Shown: positions 10,540-18,457, counted from the first letter of the stretch. The stretch is 64,000 bases of DNA from Azospirillum lipoferum (GCF_024170005.1 NZ_JALJXJ010000019.1:84918-148917), one strand, 5' to 3'. Notes: generated by a model not told the origin, from the letters alone. A program made the numbers and translations.

Positions 10540-12426
10540 ATGGGAGGGGCGATCCCACCATCGGTCACGCCGGTCGCCGCCACCGCCGCGGCAACCCCCG
10601 CCACGCCCGCACCCGTCACTGCCGAGGCCACGGTCGTCCAGCTTCCCGAACGGCTGCCGGAGATCACCCGCCCGGTGGTGCTGACCGGCACCGTCGCCGG
10701 CCAGACGCCGGAAGGGCTGACCCGCGTGCGCACCGCGGCGGGCGAACTTCTGCTGGACAGTGCCGCGGAGCTGCCGGCCGACAAGCCGGTCACCGTGCAG
10801 ATCACGCCCGGCCAGACCACGACCGGCAGCACGGCCTCGACCGGCGCCCCCACCACCGCGCTTCCGGGCAAGCCGACCGCACTGATCCTGCTGCAATCCC
10901 TCGGCAGTCCGGCCACGCCATCCACGGGGAGCGCCACGCCCAGCCCGACGGCCGGCAGCGGTGCCGCGCCCGCCGTCCTGCTGCCGACGCCGACACAGGT
11001 CAGCGTTCCGGCCAATCTGCCGCCGCTGCTGCCGGGCACCGTGGTGCCGGCGCTGGTCCTGGCCGGCGGGTCCGGTGCCAGACTGCCGACCCCCGCCGCC
11101 CCGCCAATGCAGACCGCGCCCGCAGCACCGGCACCGGCAGGCCCATCGGGCAGTGCGAAGCCGGAAGCACCGGCCGCCGGAACTCCCGCGACGCCGGCCG
11201 GCGGTTCACCGGTCCCGGTCCCCACCATGGGCGGCGGCAGCGCCACATTCGGCACGCCGGTACAGCTGGGCGGCGATGCGGCCCATCCCGGGGCCGAGAC
11301 TCCGACTGCCTCCAACTCGCCCGCCCCCAACTCACTCGATGAGACTGCCGGCACCCCCGAACCGCCGGACCTGCCGCGCGGTGCCACGGTGGCGCTGAAG
11401 ATCCTGACGGTCACCCCGCCGCCGCAACAGCCCCGGCCGGCCGGCGACCCGGAGGCCGGCGGGCGCAACGGGCAGCCAGGGAACCAACCCGGTCAGCAAT
11501 CGGGCGGACAGGCGGCTTCCCAGCCCTCTCCTCTGTCCTCCTCCCAGCCCGACGAAGCCGCGCTGCCGCCCGACACCCCCGTCCTGCGCGGCACGGTGGC
11601 CGGCAGCACGCCGCAGGGGCAGCCGATCCTGGCGACCAAACAGGGCATGCTGGCGCTGAACGTCCCGGCAAGCCTGCCGCAAGGGGCGAAGGTGACGGCG
11701 GCGCTGGCCGACCTCGCCCGTGCCACCCAGGCGGCGGCCCCCACCCTGCCCGGCCCGCCGGGACCGCTGGACGGGCGTGACTGGCCGGCGATGCGGCAGC
11801 TGATGGCGACGCTGGCGGCCGATCCGGCGCTCGCCAAGTCGATGCTGGCGACGATGCCGCAGCCGAACCGCAAGCTGACGGCGGCGTTGAGCTTCTTCCT
11901 GTCGGCGATGCGCGGCGGCGACGCCCAGGGCTGGCTGGGCGACGAGGCCACGTCCGCCCTGGACAAGGCGGGACGCCGCGACCTGCTGGAGCGGCTGGAG
12001 AAGGACTTCGACGGCCTGCGCCGCGAGGCGGCGGAACCGCTGCCGGGCGACTGGCGCAGCTACACCATCCCGCTGATGGACGCGAATGGGCCGAAGCCGA
12101 TCAAGCTGCATGTCCATCCGCTGAAGGAAGACGAGGAGAGCGGCGGCAAGGAACGCGCCAAGCCCGGCAGCCGTTTCGTCATCGACGTCGACCTCAGCCG
12201 CTTCGGGCCGTTGCAGCTGGACGGGCTGGTGCGGCCCAACCATTTCGACCTGATCCTGCGCAGTCACGTCGCCCTGCCGCCGGAGCTGCGGGTGGAACTG
12301 ATCCAGGTCTTCGCCGACAGCGTCCGCGCGGTCGGCTACAGCGGCGGCCTGTCCTTCCAATCCGGGGCGCGAAGCTGGGTGAAGCTGACCCGCGCCGGAC
12401 AGGCGGGCCTGGGGGTGTCGGCATGA
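10540..12426 (+). CDS. FliK-like flagellar hook-length control protein
   Basis: A 628-residue protein whose first 400 residues are a Pro/Ala/Gly/Thr-rich, probably disordered stretch, with two beta-like repeats (VVLTGTVAGQTPEGLTRVRT and VLRGTVAGSTPQGQPILATK). The C-terminal part resembles the FliK/Flg_hook globular domain (SRFVIDVDLSRFGPLQLDGL, FDLILRSHVALPPELRVEL). FliK measures hook length and triggers the export substrate switch, and this layout of flexible ruler plus C-terminal domain fits. Position behind flhG and the domain match support the call, but overall sequence conservation of FliK is low. Confidence 0.7.
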   Translation: MGGAIPPSVTPVAATAAATPATPAPVTAEATVVQLPERLPEITRPVVLTGTVAGQTPEGLTRVRTAAGELLLDSAAELPADKPVTVQITPGQTTTGSTASTGAPTTALPGKPTALILLQSLGSPATPSTGSATPSPTAGSGAAPAVLLPTPTQVSVPANLPPLLPGTVVPALVLAGGSGARLPTPAAPPMQTAPAAPAPAGPSGSAKPEAPAAGTPATPAGGSPVPVPTMGGGSATFGTPVQLGGDAAHPGAETPTASNSPAPNSLDETAGTPEPPDLPRGATVALKILTVTPPPQQPRPAGDPEAGGRNGQPGNQPGQQSGGQAASQPSPLSSSQPDEAALPPDTPVLRGTVAGSTPQGQPILATKQGMLALNVPASLPQGAKVTAALADLARATQAAAPTLPGPPGPLDGRDWPAMRQLMATLAADPALAKSMLATMPQPNRKLTAALSFFLSAMRGGDAQGWLGDEATSALDKAGRRDLLERLEKDFDGLRREAAEPLPGDWRSYTIPLMDANGPKPIKLHVHPLKEDEESGGKERAKPGSRFVIDVDLSRFGPLQLDGLVRPNHFDLILRSHVALPPELRVELIQVFADSVRAVGYSGGLSFQSGARSWVKLTRAGQAGLGVSA

Positions 12427-12776
12427 GGCGGGAGCGCCTGGCCACCCGCCCCTCCCCCGACGCCCGCCACGATTTCCTGGTGGAACTGAGCGGCGAGCCG
12501 CTGCCGGGGGTGCGGCTGACCTTGCGGCTGGTGCCCGACCTGCTGGTGCCCGATCCGGCGTCGGTCCTGGCCTATCTGGCGGAGTTTGCCGGCTTCCCCG
12601 ACGGTCTGGAGGCGCTGGCCGTCGCCATCCTCGACGACCTCAACAACGAGCTGGTCCCGCGCTGGGTCGAGGTGGCGGTGGAAAGCGATGCCCCCCTGCC
12701 CCACCGCGTGGTGATCGAGGACCGGCAGCCGGCCTGGGACAATCCACGGCTGCTGGCGCGGCTGCGGCCGCTCTGA
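12423..12776 (+). CDS. Conserved 117-residue protein, possible QueF-like T-fold
   Basis: Unknown function. The start overlaps the stop of the FliK-like gene by 4 bases, so it is made with the flagellar operon. The sequence DFLVELSGEPLPG..LTLRLVPDLLV..ASVLAYLAEF..LEALAVAILDDL....VPRWVEV parallels the order of conserved blocks in nitrile reductase QueF (YkvM), a T-fold enzyme. It contains no cysteine, so the catalytic Cys of QueF is absent. A reductase activity is therefore unlikely and a structural or binding role is more plausible. The similarity is from memory and needs a profile search. Confidence 0.6.
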   Translation: MRRERLATRPSPDARHDFLVELSGEPLPGVRLTLRLVPDLLVPDPASVLAYLAEFAGFPDGLEALAVAILDDLNNELVPRWVEVAVESDAPLPHRVVIEDRQPAWDNPRLLARLRPL

Positions 12777-12783
12777 CAGGGGA

Positions 12784-13233
12784 TCAGTCGTCCTCGTAGA
12801 GGCCCTGCGCCGCCGTCCGGTGGCAGGCCTCGCAGTTGCTCTTGGCCTTGACCGTCTTGCGGCTCCAGATCGACGGTTCGAAGTCGTGCTTGCGCAGCCA
12901 CCAGCGCTGTTCGGTGATGCGGATCAGGCGGCCGTCGCCGCTTCCGGCGGTCTGCGTCAGGTAGCTGCGGATGGCCGCGGCGGTGTCGGCCGGCAGGCTG
13001 GCATTCTCGCCGAAATGGTCCTGGAGGCCGTCCATGATGCGGGTCCAGGACACCGCCGGCAGCAGGCCCGGCTGAAAGGCCATGTGGCACTCGCCGCATT
13101 CCTTCTGCGTGGCGGCATGGGTGACGGGGCGTACCCGCTCGAACTCGCTGGCGATTGCCGCTCCGGCGGTCAGGGCCAGCATGGCGAACGCAGCAATGCC
13201 GGTCAGCGCGCGGAAATTCGGATCGGAGGTCAT
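12784..13233 (-). CDS. dhc: Diheme cytochrome c (DHC)
   Basis: A periplasmic electron-transfer protein of 149 residues. It has a signal peptide (about 1-28, ending TAGAAIA), two heme-binding motifs CGECH and CEACH, and the family pattern GLLPAVSWTRIMDGLQDHFGE between them. In Rhodobacter sphaeroides, DHC is the electron partner of SHP and is encoded with it and a cytochrome b. The same trio is present here. Last gene of the minus-strand operon, 10 bp after shp; it converges with the flagellar operon. Confidence 0.9.
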   Translation of the reverse strand: MTSDPNFRALTGIAAFAMLALTAGAAIASEFERVRPVTHAATQKECGECHMAFQPGLLPAVSWTRIMDGLQDHFGENASLPADTAAAIRSYLTQTAGSGDGRLIRITEQRWWLRKHDFEPSIWSRKTVKAKSNCEACHRTAAQGLYEDD

Positions 13234-13243
13234 CGGCTGCTCG

Positions 13244-13666
13244 CTATTGGTTCGAGAGGAAGGTGATGAAGTCGCCCTTCTCCCGCGCGGTGCAGGCGCG
13301 GCCGAGGACGTTGACGCAGTCGCGCTCGAACCGTTTTTCGACCTCGGCAGGGTCGGTGAAGCGCTTGGGGTTGGCGGACACCGCCATCGGCAGGATGTCG
13401 CGGCCGGTCTTGTAATGACGGCCGGTCCCGACCGGGTCGCGGGTGTGGCAGCTGGCGCAGGCCGGGGTGTCGGCCACCTTGCCGCCGGCATGCGGCCCGA
13501 GATAGAGCGACCGTCCGCGCTCGGCCGAGAAGCCGGTGAAGTCGGACGCCTTCGCCTGGGCGGCGTAGCCGTCGAGGATGCGGGCGCGCTCCGGATCTCC
13601 TGACGCCGCGAGCGCGACGCCGGTGCCGAAGGCCACCGTGGCGGCGAGAAGAAGGATCGTTTTCAT
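13244..13666 (-). CDS. shp: SHP-type monoheme cytochrome c (DUF1924)
   Basis: A 140-residue periplasmic c-type cytochrome. It has a signal peptide (MKTILLLAATVAFGTGVALA), one heme motif CASCH, and DUF1924 landmarks (FSAERGRSLYLG, ADTPACASCHT, RFTDPAEVEKRFERDC). SHP from R. sphaeroides is unusual in binding oxygen, with an Asn as labile axial ligand. The N in the SANPKRF segment here is a candidate but cannot be assigned without a structure. Start ATG overlaps the cytochrome b stop by one base (TAATG). Confidence 0.85.
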   Translation of the reverse strand: MKTILLLAATVAFGTGVALAASGDPERARILDGYAAQAKASDFTGFSAERGRSLYLGPHAGGKVADTPACASCHTRDPVGTGRHYKTGRDILPMAVSANPKRFTDPAEVEKRFERDCVNVLGRACTAREKGDFITFLSNQ

Positions 13667-14199
13667 TAGATCACCCGGTTGGTCGGGGTTGAGCGCCACG
13701 CCGTCCAGCGCGGCGGGAGGCGAGGCGGCAGCCGTTTCAGGCCATGCAGCGCAAAGACCAGGGCGATGTGCCCCAGGATCAGGGGCAGGGAGGCCTCCCC
13801 GATCTCCTTGTGCAGATGCTCGATTGTGACAAAGAAATCGGCGATGGCGCCGGTCGCCGCTGCCAGCCCGACGCCGGTCAGGAGGGCGGCGGCCATCCAG
13901 GCGGTCAGCGGGCTGCGTTCGGTTCGGGCCTTCGCATCGCCGGCGAACAGCCGCCCGAGCCATCCCGCCACCGCTTTGGCGGAGGGTCGCGGCAGGCGCA
14001 GCGGGCTTCCCGCCGGGACCAGCACGCCGGCCGTAACGCGCAGAAGGATGGCGGCGAGGACGGCATAGCCGGAGAAGACATGCATGCCGTAGGTGTCCTC
14101 GTCGCCGGTCAGGTAAGCGACGACAAAGGCGCCCGAGACGGTGGCGTGGAAGACCAGCAGGGCGGTCATCTCGGCGGCGCTTGGCTTGCGGGCGGACAT
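13666..14199 (-). CDS. Cytochrome b (b561-type membrane cytochrome)
   Basis: An integral-membrane diheme cytochrome b of 177 residues expected to pass electrons from the quinone pool to DHC/SHP. It shows four hydrophobic segments and histidines in the expected helices (LVFHATVSGAF, GMHVFSGYAV, IEHLHKEIGEA, LGHIALVFALHGL). The start ATG at 14199 follows GGAACGGAG. Coupled by overlap to shp and placed after the 42-residue peptide gene. Confidence 0.88.
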   Translation of the reverse strand: MSARKPSAAEMTALLVFHATVSGAFVVAYLTGDEDTYGMHVFSGYAVLAAILLRVTAGVLVPAGSPLRLPRPSAKAVAGWLGRLFAGDAKARTERSPLTAWMAAALLTGVGLAAATGAIADFFVTIEHLHKEIGEASLPLILGHIALVFALHGLKRLPPRLPPRWTAWRSTPTNRVI

Positions 14200-14224
14200 G
14201 GTGGTCTCCGTTCCGGATGGCAGC

Positions 14225-14353
14225 TCAGTCGTGGCTGGCGGACGGCAATGCGGCGACGCCCCCAGCACCATCCGCTCTCGCCTGATAGGCGGCTGCCAGC
14301 GCGCCGATGACCAGAGCGGCCAGCAGGGTGTGGAGGATCATCCTCTTCAGCAT
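14225..14353 (-). CDS. 42-residue exported or membrane peptide in cytochrome operon
   Basis: Unrecognised small gene. It encodes 42 residues: a basic start (MLKRM), a hydrophobic run ILHTLLAALVIGALAAAY, then ARADGAGGVAALPSASHD. This looks like a signal peptide with a very short mature tail, or a single-helix membrane peptide. A GGAG ribosome site lies about 9 bases before its ATG. It starts 13 bp after the OB-fold gene and ends 25 bp before the cytochrome b gene, so it fits the operon spacing. Confidence 0.55.
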   Translation of the reverse strand: MLKRMILHTLLAALVIGALAAAYQARADGAGGVAALPSASHD

Positions 14354-14366
14354 GGCGAGGCTCCGA

Positions 14367-14792
14367 TCAGTCGTCGTCGCGGTCGCCGTGACGGCCATTC
14401 TCGTGGCCGTTATCATGGCCATGGCGGCCTTCGTGCTTCTGCATGGCGTCGCGGCCGAAGGCGGTGCCGTCCTGGCGGATGATCTGGCCGGCCTGGATCG
14501 CGCCCTGACGGACACCGCCGACGACGGTGATCTGGTCGCCGGACCGGATGCCGTCGGGAAGGAAGCCACGGCTGGCGACATCGATGCGGTCGCGGCCGTC
14601 GGTCAGGACGAACCAGTTCGCCGCCACCTTCTCCACGGTGCCGGTCACGGTGCCGCCGCCGGCCTTCAACACATCGGCGATGGGCTGCGGGCTGGCCGGC
14701 TGGACGTCTGCACGGCGGTGGTCGCCGGCCCAGGCAGCGCCGGTGGCGAGGGTGGCGGCAAGGAGGGCGGCGAGGCTAACGGCTTTCAGCAT
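14367..14792 (-). CDS. Periplasmic OB-fold protein of the SHP operon
   Basis: A 141-residue secreted protein. It has a signal peptide (about 1-22, ATGAAWA), a small beta-rich core (GTVTGTVEKVAANWFVLTDG, DRIDVASRGFLPDGIRSGDQ, ITVVGGVRQGAIQAGQI) resembling the bacterial OB-fold (YgiW-like) group, and a His/Asp/Gly-rich tail (HGHDNGHENGRHGDRDDD) that could bind metal ions. Function unknown. It is the first gene of the cytochrome operon and faces the PepSY gene, so it is probably controlled by the linked two-component system. Confidence 0.75.
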   Translation of the reverse strand: MLKAVSLAALLAATLATGAAWAGDHRRADVQPASPQPIADVLKAGGGTVTGTVEKVAANWFVLTDGRDRIDVASRGFLPDGIRSGDQITVVGGVRQGAIQAGQIIRQDGTAFGRDAMQKHEGRHGHDNGHENGRHGDRDDD

Positions 14793-14856
14793 GGCATCAC
14801 CTGTGGTGCGGGGGGAGCGTCGAAACGCCCGATGGACCGCACTCTGCCCCACCCGG

Positions 14857-14957
14857 CCTGAGCCGAGCCTGAACGGGCCGTTCATCCGCCGTTCAGGCGG
14901 CAGACGGCAGACGGCAGACGGCAAACAATGGTTCGAGCGCATTCAGCGGCGGTTCAG
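14857..14957. promoter_or_regulatory. Divergent promoter with three pairs of 11-bp-spaced TTCAG-type repeats
   Basis: Three pairs of direct repeats sit between the cytochrome and PepSY operons: CCTGA at 14857 and 14868, GTTCA at 14880 and 14891, TTCAG at 14942 and 14953. The members of each pair are exactly 11 bp apart, one helical turn, as bound by OmpR-family dimers; the first pair is in inverted orientation. Four 7-bp units (GGCAGAC three times, then GGCAAAC) run through 14899-14926. Confidence 0.55.
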
Positions 14958-15028
14958 GGATGCGACGATATGCTGGTTCAGTCGCGAGCCCCCGTTGCGC
15001 GATGCTGTCCCAGGCAGAGAGGTCGATC

Positions 15029-15364
15029 ATGAGGACCGGTCCCGCATTGCTCCTTGCTACCCTGCTCTTTGCGGCAGGACCGGAGGCGCGTGCCGGCGAC
15101 GACCACGAGCGGGCCCGCGCCGCACTGCGCGAGGGGCGCATCCTGCCGCTGGAACGGATCGTCGAAAGCGCGAAGCAGCGGTTCGGCGGCGACGTGCTCG
15201 ACGTCGATCTGGAGGATGAGGAGGACGGCTTTCGCTATGAGTTGAAGCTGATCGCTCCCGACGGCCGGATCCTGAAGCTGGATTACGACGCCGCCACCGG
15301 GGAGCTGCTGCGGATCAAGGACCGCCACCGTTCCCATGGCAGGGGCCCGGGCGGAGGGAGGTGA
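15029..15364 (+). CDS. Periplasmic PepSY-domain protein
   Basis: A 111-residue exported protein. It has a signal peptide (MRTGPALLLATLLFAAGPEARA) and one PepSY domain (ARAALREGRILPLERIVESA, FRYELKLIAPDGRILKLDYDAATGEL). PepSY proteins often sit beside envelope-sensing two-component systems and are thought to act as sensors or protease modulators. The ATG at 15029 was chosen because the signal peptide starts there. The response regulator starts 4 bp downstream. Confidence 0.85.
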   Translation: MRTGPALLLATLLFAAGPEARAGDDHERARAALREGRILPLERIVESAKQRFGGDVLDVDLEDEEDGFRYELKLIAPDGRILKLDYDAATGELLRIKDRHRSHGRGPGGGR

Positions 15365-15368
15365 CGCC

Positions 15369-16028
15369 ATGCGCGTGCTGGTCGTCGAAGACACGCCGGA
15401 ACTGGCCCGGCAGCTGAAACAGCGGCTGGAGGGCGAAGGCTATGCGGTGGATGCCGCCGCCGACGGCGAGGAGGGACGCTTCCTGGGCGAGACCGAGCCC
15501 TATGACGCGGTGATCCTGGATCTGGGGCTGCCGAAGATCGACGGGCTGACGGTGCTGCGGTCCTGGCGGCGGGCGGGGATGAGCACGCCTGTGCTGATCC
15601 TGACCGCGCGCGACGCCTGGAACGAGAAGGTGCAGGGCATCGATGCCGGCGCCGACGATTATCTGGCCAAGCCCTTCAGCATGGAGGAACTGCTGGCCCG
15701 CATCCGCGCGCTGATCCGCCGTGCCAAGGGCCATGCCAGCGCCGAGATCGCCTGCGGCGGGGTGGTGCTCGACACCCGCACCGGGCGGGTCACGGTGGAT
15801 GGCCTGCCGGTCGAGCTGACCGCCTTCGAATACCGGGTACTGTCCTACCTGATGCACCGCAAGGGGCAGGTGGTGTCGCGCACCGAACTGACCGAACATG
15901 TCTATGCCCAGGATTTCGACCGCGATTCCAACACCATCGAGGTCTTCGTCGGCCGCCTGCGCCGCAAGCTGGGGGTGGATATCATCAAGACGGTGCGCGG
16001 GCTGGGCTATCGCGCGGATGAACCGTAG
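15369..16028 (+). CDS. OmpR/PhoB-family response regulator
   Basis: A 219-residue response regulator. The receiver has the acidic pair (VVEDTP), phosphoacceptor in VILDLGLPKIDG and the conserved Lys in YLAKPFS; a winged-helix domain follows (TAFEYRVLSYLMHRKGQVVS, VFVGRLRRKLG). It sits between the PepSY and kinase genes. It probably binds the 11-bp-spaced repeats in the divergent promoter and controls the SHP/DHC cytochrome genes, by analogy with the two-component genes that flank shp loci in other bacteria. Confidence 0.92.
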   Translation: MRVLVVEDTPELARQLKQRLEGEGYAVDAAADGEEGRFLGETEPYDAVILDLGLPKIDGLTVLRSWRRAGMSTPVLILTARDAWNEKVQGIDAGADDYLAKPFSMEELLARIRALIRRAKGHASAEIACGGVVLDTRTGRVTVDGLPVELTAFEYRVLSYLMHRKGQVVSRTELTEHVYAQDFDRDSNTIEVFVGRLRRKLGVDIIKTVRGLGYRADEP

Positions 16029-16052
16029 GAGCTGGCCGAGGGGGGAAAGGCG

Positions 16053-17414
16053 ATGGGATGGACGGAATCGCTGCGCTTCCGCCTGCTGGCCGGCGCCGCG
16101 GTGTGGGTGGCGCTGGCGCTGATGCTGGCGGGATGGATCATCGCCGACCTGTTCCAGACCCATGTCCGCCAGCGTTTCGAGGCGGAGCTGACCAACCATC
16201 TGGAACAGCTGGCGGCGGTGCTGGAGATCGACGCCGACGGCAGGCCGGCACTGCGGCAGCCCCTGAGCGACCCGCGCTTCCGCCGGCCGCTGTCGGGCCT
16301 CTACTGGCAGGTGGGGGAGAGTGCCGCCACGCCGCTGCGCTCGCGCTCCCTGTGGGACAGCGTCCTGGCGTTGCCCGATGACCGGGTGGAGAATGGCGGG
16401 CTGCACCGGCATGACGCCACCGGGCCGGCGAACCAGTCGCTGACCGTGCTGGAGCGCTTCGTCCTGCTGCCGGAGCGGGCGGAGCCGGTGCGCATCGCCG
16501 TCGCCGCCGACCGGGCCGAGCTTGCCGGCGTCACCCGCGCCTTCAACGCCACGCTCGCCCTGTCGCTGGCCGTGCTGGCCGCCGCCCTGATCGTCGCGGC
16601 GCTGATCCAGGTGCAGATCGGGCTGAGCCCGCTCTCCCGCCTGCGCGGCGAACTGACCGAGGTGCGGGCCGGCCGGAAGAAGGGCTTCGACGTGGCGATG
16701 CCGACCGAGATCCGGCCGCTGGTGGAGGATCTGAACGCGCTGCTGGCCCATGCCGAGGAGGTCGTCGGCCGTGGCCGGTTGCAGGCCGGCAATCTGGCCC
16801 ATGCGCTGAAGACCAACCTTGCCGTGCTGGCGAACGAGGCCGGCGCGCTGGACGAGCGCAACGCGCGTACGGTGGGGGCGGCGATGGTCCGGCAGGTGGA
16901 GCTGATGCGCCGGCACGTCGACCACCACATGGCCCGCGCCCGCGCCGCCGCCGCACGCAGCGTGCCGGGCATCAGCACGCCGGTGGCGGACTGTGTCGCG
17001 GCGCTGGTGCGGGTGATGCGCAAGCTGCATGCGCAGGCGGGGCTGGACATCAATGTCGATGCTCCCGCCGGCCTCCTGTTCGCCGGCGAACGGGAGGATC
17101 TGGACGAGATGCTGGGCAACCTGCTGGACAACGCCTGCAAATGGGCACGCGGCCGGGTCGAGGTGACCTGCCGGGCCGAGGGGGGCGGCATGCTGAGCCT
17201 CGTGCTCGACGACGACGGTCCCGGCCTGCCCGACGACTGCCGCGAGACGGCACTGGAGCCGGGCGTTCGCCTGGACGAAAGCATGCCGGGAACCGGGCTC
17301 GGCCTTGCGGTGGTGCGGGATGTGGCGCGGCTCTATGGCGGCGATGTCAGGCTGGACGCCTCACCGTTGGGCGGGCTGCGGGCAGTGTTGCGTTTGCCGG
17401 CGGCTGCGGGATGA
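16053..17414 (+). CDS. Sensor histidine kinase
   Basis: A membrane sensor kinase of 453 residues. It has a helix near 12-32 (LLAGAAVWVALALMLAGWII), a periplasmic sensor region of about 140 residues, a second helix (LALSLAVLAAALIVAALIQV), a HAMP-like linker, an H-box NLAHALKTNLAVLANEA and a HATPase domain (NLLDNACKWA, DDDGPGLPDD, GTGLGLAVVRDVARLYGG). It is partner of the upstream regulator, and the layout resembles PhoQ-type kinases. The signal is unknown, perhaps linked to respiratory or envelope state. Confidence 0.92.
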   Translation: MGWTESLRFRLLAGAAVWVALALMLAGWIIADLFQTHVRQRFEAELTNHLEQLAAVLEIDADGRPALRQPLSDPRFRRPLSGLYWQVGESAATPLRSRSLWDSVLALPDDRVENGGLHRHDATGPANQSLTVLERFVLLPERAEPVRIAVAADRAELAGVTRAFNATLALSLAVLAAALIVAALIQVQIGLSPLSRLRGELTEVRAGRKKGFDVAMPTEIRPLVEDLNALLAHAEEVVGRGRLQAGNLAHALKTNLAVLANEAGALDERNARTVGAAMVRQVELMRRHVDHHMARARAAAARSVPGISTPVADCVAALVRVMRKLHAQAGLDINVDAPAGLLFAGEREDLDEMLGNLLDNACKWARGRVEVTCRAEGGGMLSLVLDDDGPGLPDDCRETALEPGVRLDESMPGTGLGLAVVRDVARLYGGDVRLDASPLGGLRAVLRLPAAAG

Positions 17415-17480
17415 GGAGGGGCCGCGGCTGTTGTGATAGGGTGGCGGGCACAAAATCGCTTTTGAAAGCGGACAGGCCAG

Positions 17481-18203
17481 ATGACCGATGATCTTCGCGC
17501 GGTTCGTGACGCTGTGGCGGCGAACGGTTTCTCTTTCGTTGCAGCGGCCGACATGCAGGATCTGCTCGACGCCGCTGGACTGCGGGATTGGGAGGGGTTC
17601 AGCACCAGCTGGAACGACCTGGGCCTGGACAGCTACATGGCGGACGGCGGGCGTTACCGCCGCCGGCGCCACGCCGCCTTCGCGCTGTCCGCCGGGGATA
17701 TCCGGCGCAAGCCGCACCAGCCCCACTACCAGAGCCGGGACTACAACCCCTTGAATGGCGGCCTCGAACGCTGGTTCGAACCGATCACCGAGGCGGTCGG
17801 AACCCACCCCGCTCTGACGGCGATCCTGAGAACCTGTTTCGCGCTGTTCGACCCGCTGACCCCCGCCGACACGAAACCGGATGTCTGGCACACGGAGGTC
17901 CATCAGTTCCGGATAGAAGCCCGCGCCGGCGAAGCCGGACGGCCGACCCCGGAAGGGATGCATCGCGACGGCGTGGACTGGGTCCTGGTGATGCTGGTCC
18001 GGCGCGAGAACGTCTCCAGCGGCACGACGAGCATCCATGATCTCGCCGGCCGGCCGCTGGGCAACTTCACCCTGCGCCATCCGCGGGAATCGGCGGTGGT
18101 GGACGATGCGCGGGTGTTCCATGGCGTGACCCCGGTCGAGCCCATCGATCCGGCCTGCCCGGCTTTTCGGGACGTGCTGGTGGTGACGATGCGGCGCGCC
18201 TGA
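17481..18203 (+). CDS. 2-oxoglutarate/Fe(II) dioxygenase (isoleucine-dioxygenase-like)
   Basis: A 240-residue cytoplasmic protein of the 2OG-Fe dioxygenase family that includes L-isoleucine 4-hydroxylase. The iron ligands can be read as H and D in GMHRDGVDWV and the distal H in ARVFHGVTPVEP, with the family block YNPLNGGLERWFEPI upstream and an Arg near the end for the co-substrate. The substrate is probably a free amino acid but is not determined. It stands alone; CGCTTTTGAAAGCG (17457-17470) just before it is a possible operator. Confidence 0.8.
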   Translation: MTDDLRAVRDAVAANGFSFVAAADMQDLLDAAGLRDWEGFSTSWNDLGLDSYMADGGRYRRRRHAAFALSAGDIRRKPHQPHYQSRDYNPLNGGLERWFEPITEAVGTHPALTAILRTCFALFDPLTPADTKPDVWHTEVHQFRIEARAGEAGRPTPEGMHRDGVDWVLVMLVRRENVSSGTTSIHDLAGRPLGNFTLRHPRESAVVDDARVFHGVTPVEPIDPACPAFRDVLVVTMRRA

Positions 18204-18302
18204 CCGCGCGCCGCTTCCAACGGCATCGCATGGCGGGGTCGAAGCCCTGCGGCATACTGTCCGGTTCGGCCGCTGCACCTCCGATCCGGTTTGCCTTCCA
18301 CG

Positions 18303-18320
18303 CTAATATATTAGTATAAT
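18303..18320 (+). promoter_or_regulatory. AT-rich promoter with palindromic operator
   Basis: CTAATATATTAG (18303-18314) is a perfect palindrome directly followed by TATAAT (18315-18320), a consensus -10 box, in an otherwise GC-rich stretch. It probably drives the 26-residue peptide gene and galM and would be blocked by a repressor bound to the palindrome. Confidence 0.5.
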
Positions 18321-18351
18321 AATCTCATGATTTACCCGGTGAGGCCGAGCC

Positions 18352-18432
18352 ATGACCGCGGACCCATTGGAAACGGCGCTGCTCCTGCGCGTGGTGATGG
18401 TCCTGGGGCTGCTGCTTCTCGGTTTCTACTAA
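18352..18432 (+). CDS. 26-residue membrane peptide
   Basis: A tiny gene encoding MTADPLETALLLRVVMVLGL followed by LLLGFY. One hydrophobic helix fills residues 9-26. It lies right after a consensus -10 box and 25 bp before galM. Function unknown. A second 26-residue hydrophobic peptide, also ending in Gly-Phe-aromatic or Gly-Phe, is found at 60380-60460. Ribosome site is weak (GAGG well upstream), so translation is probable but not certain. Confidence 0.45.
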   Translation: MTADPLETALLLRVVMVLGLLLLGFY

Positions 18433-18457
18433 CCTCTGCCACAGGGATGCCTGGACC

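Noticed and set aside
14899..14926. Start of a CRISPR array or a microsatellite gene
   Set aside because: Only four 7-bp units without spacers; it lies within a promoter and is too short. No CRISPR array is seen anywhere in the window.
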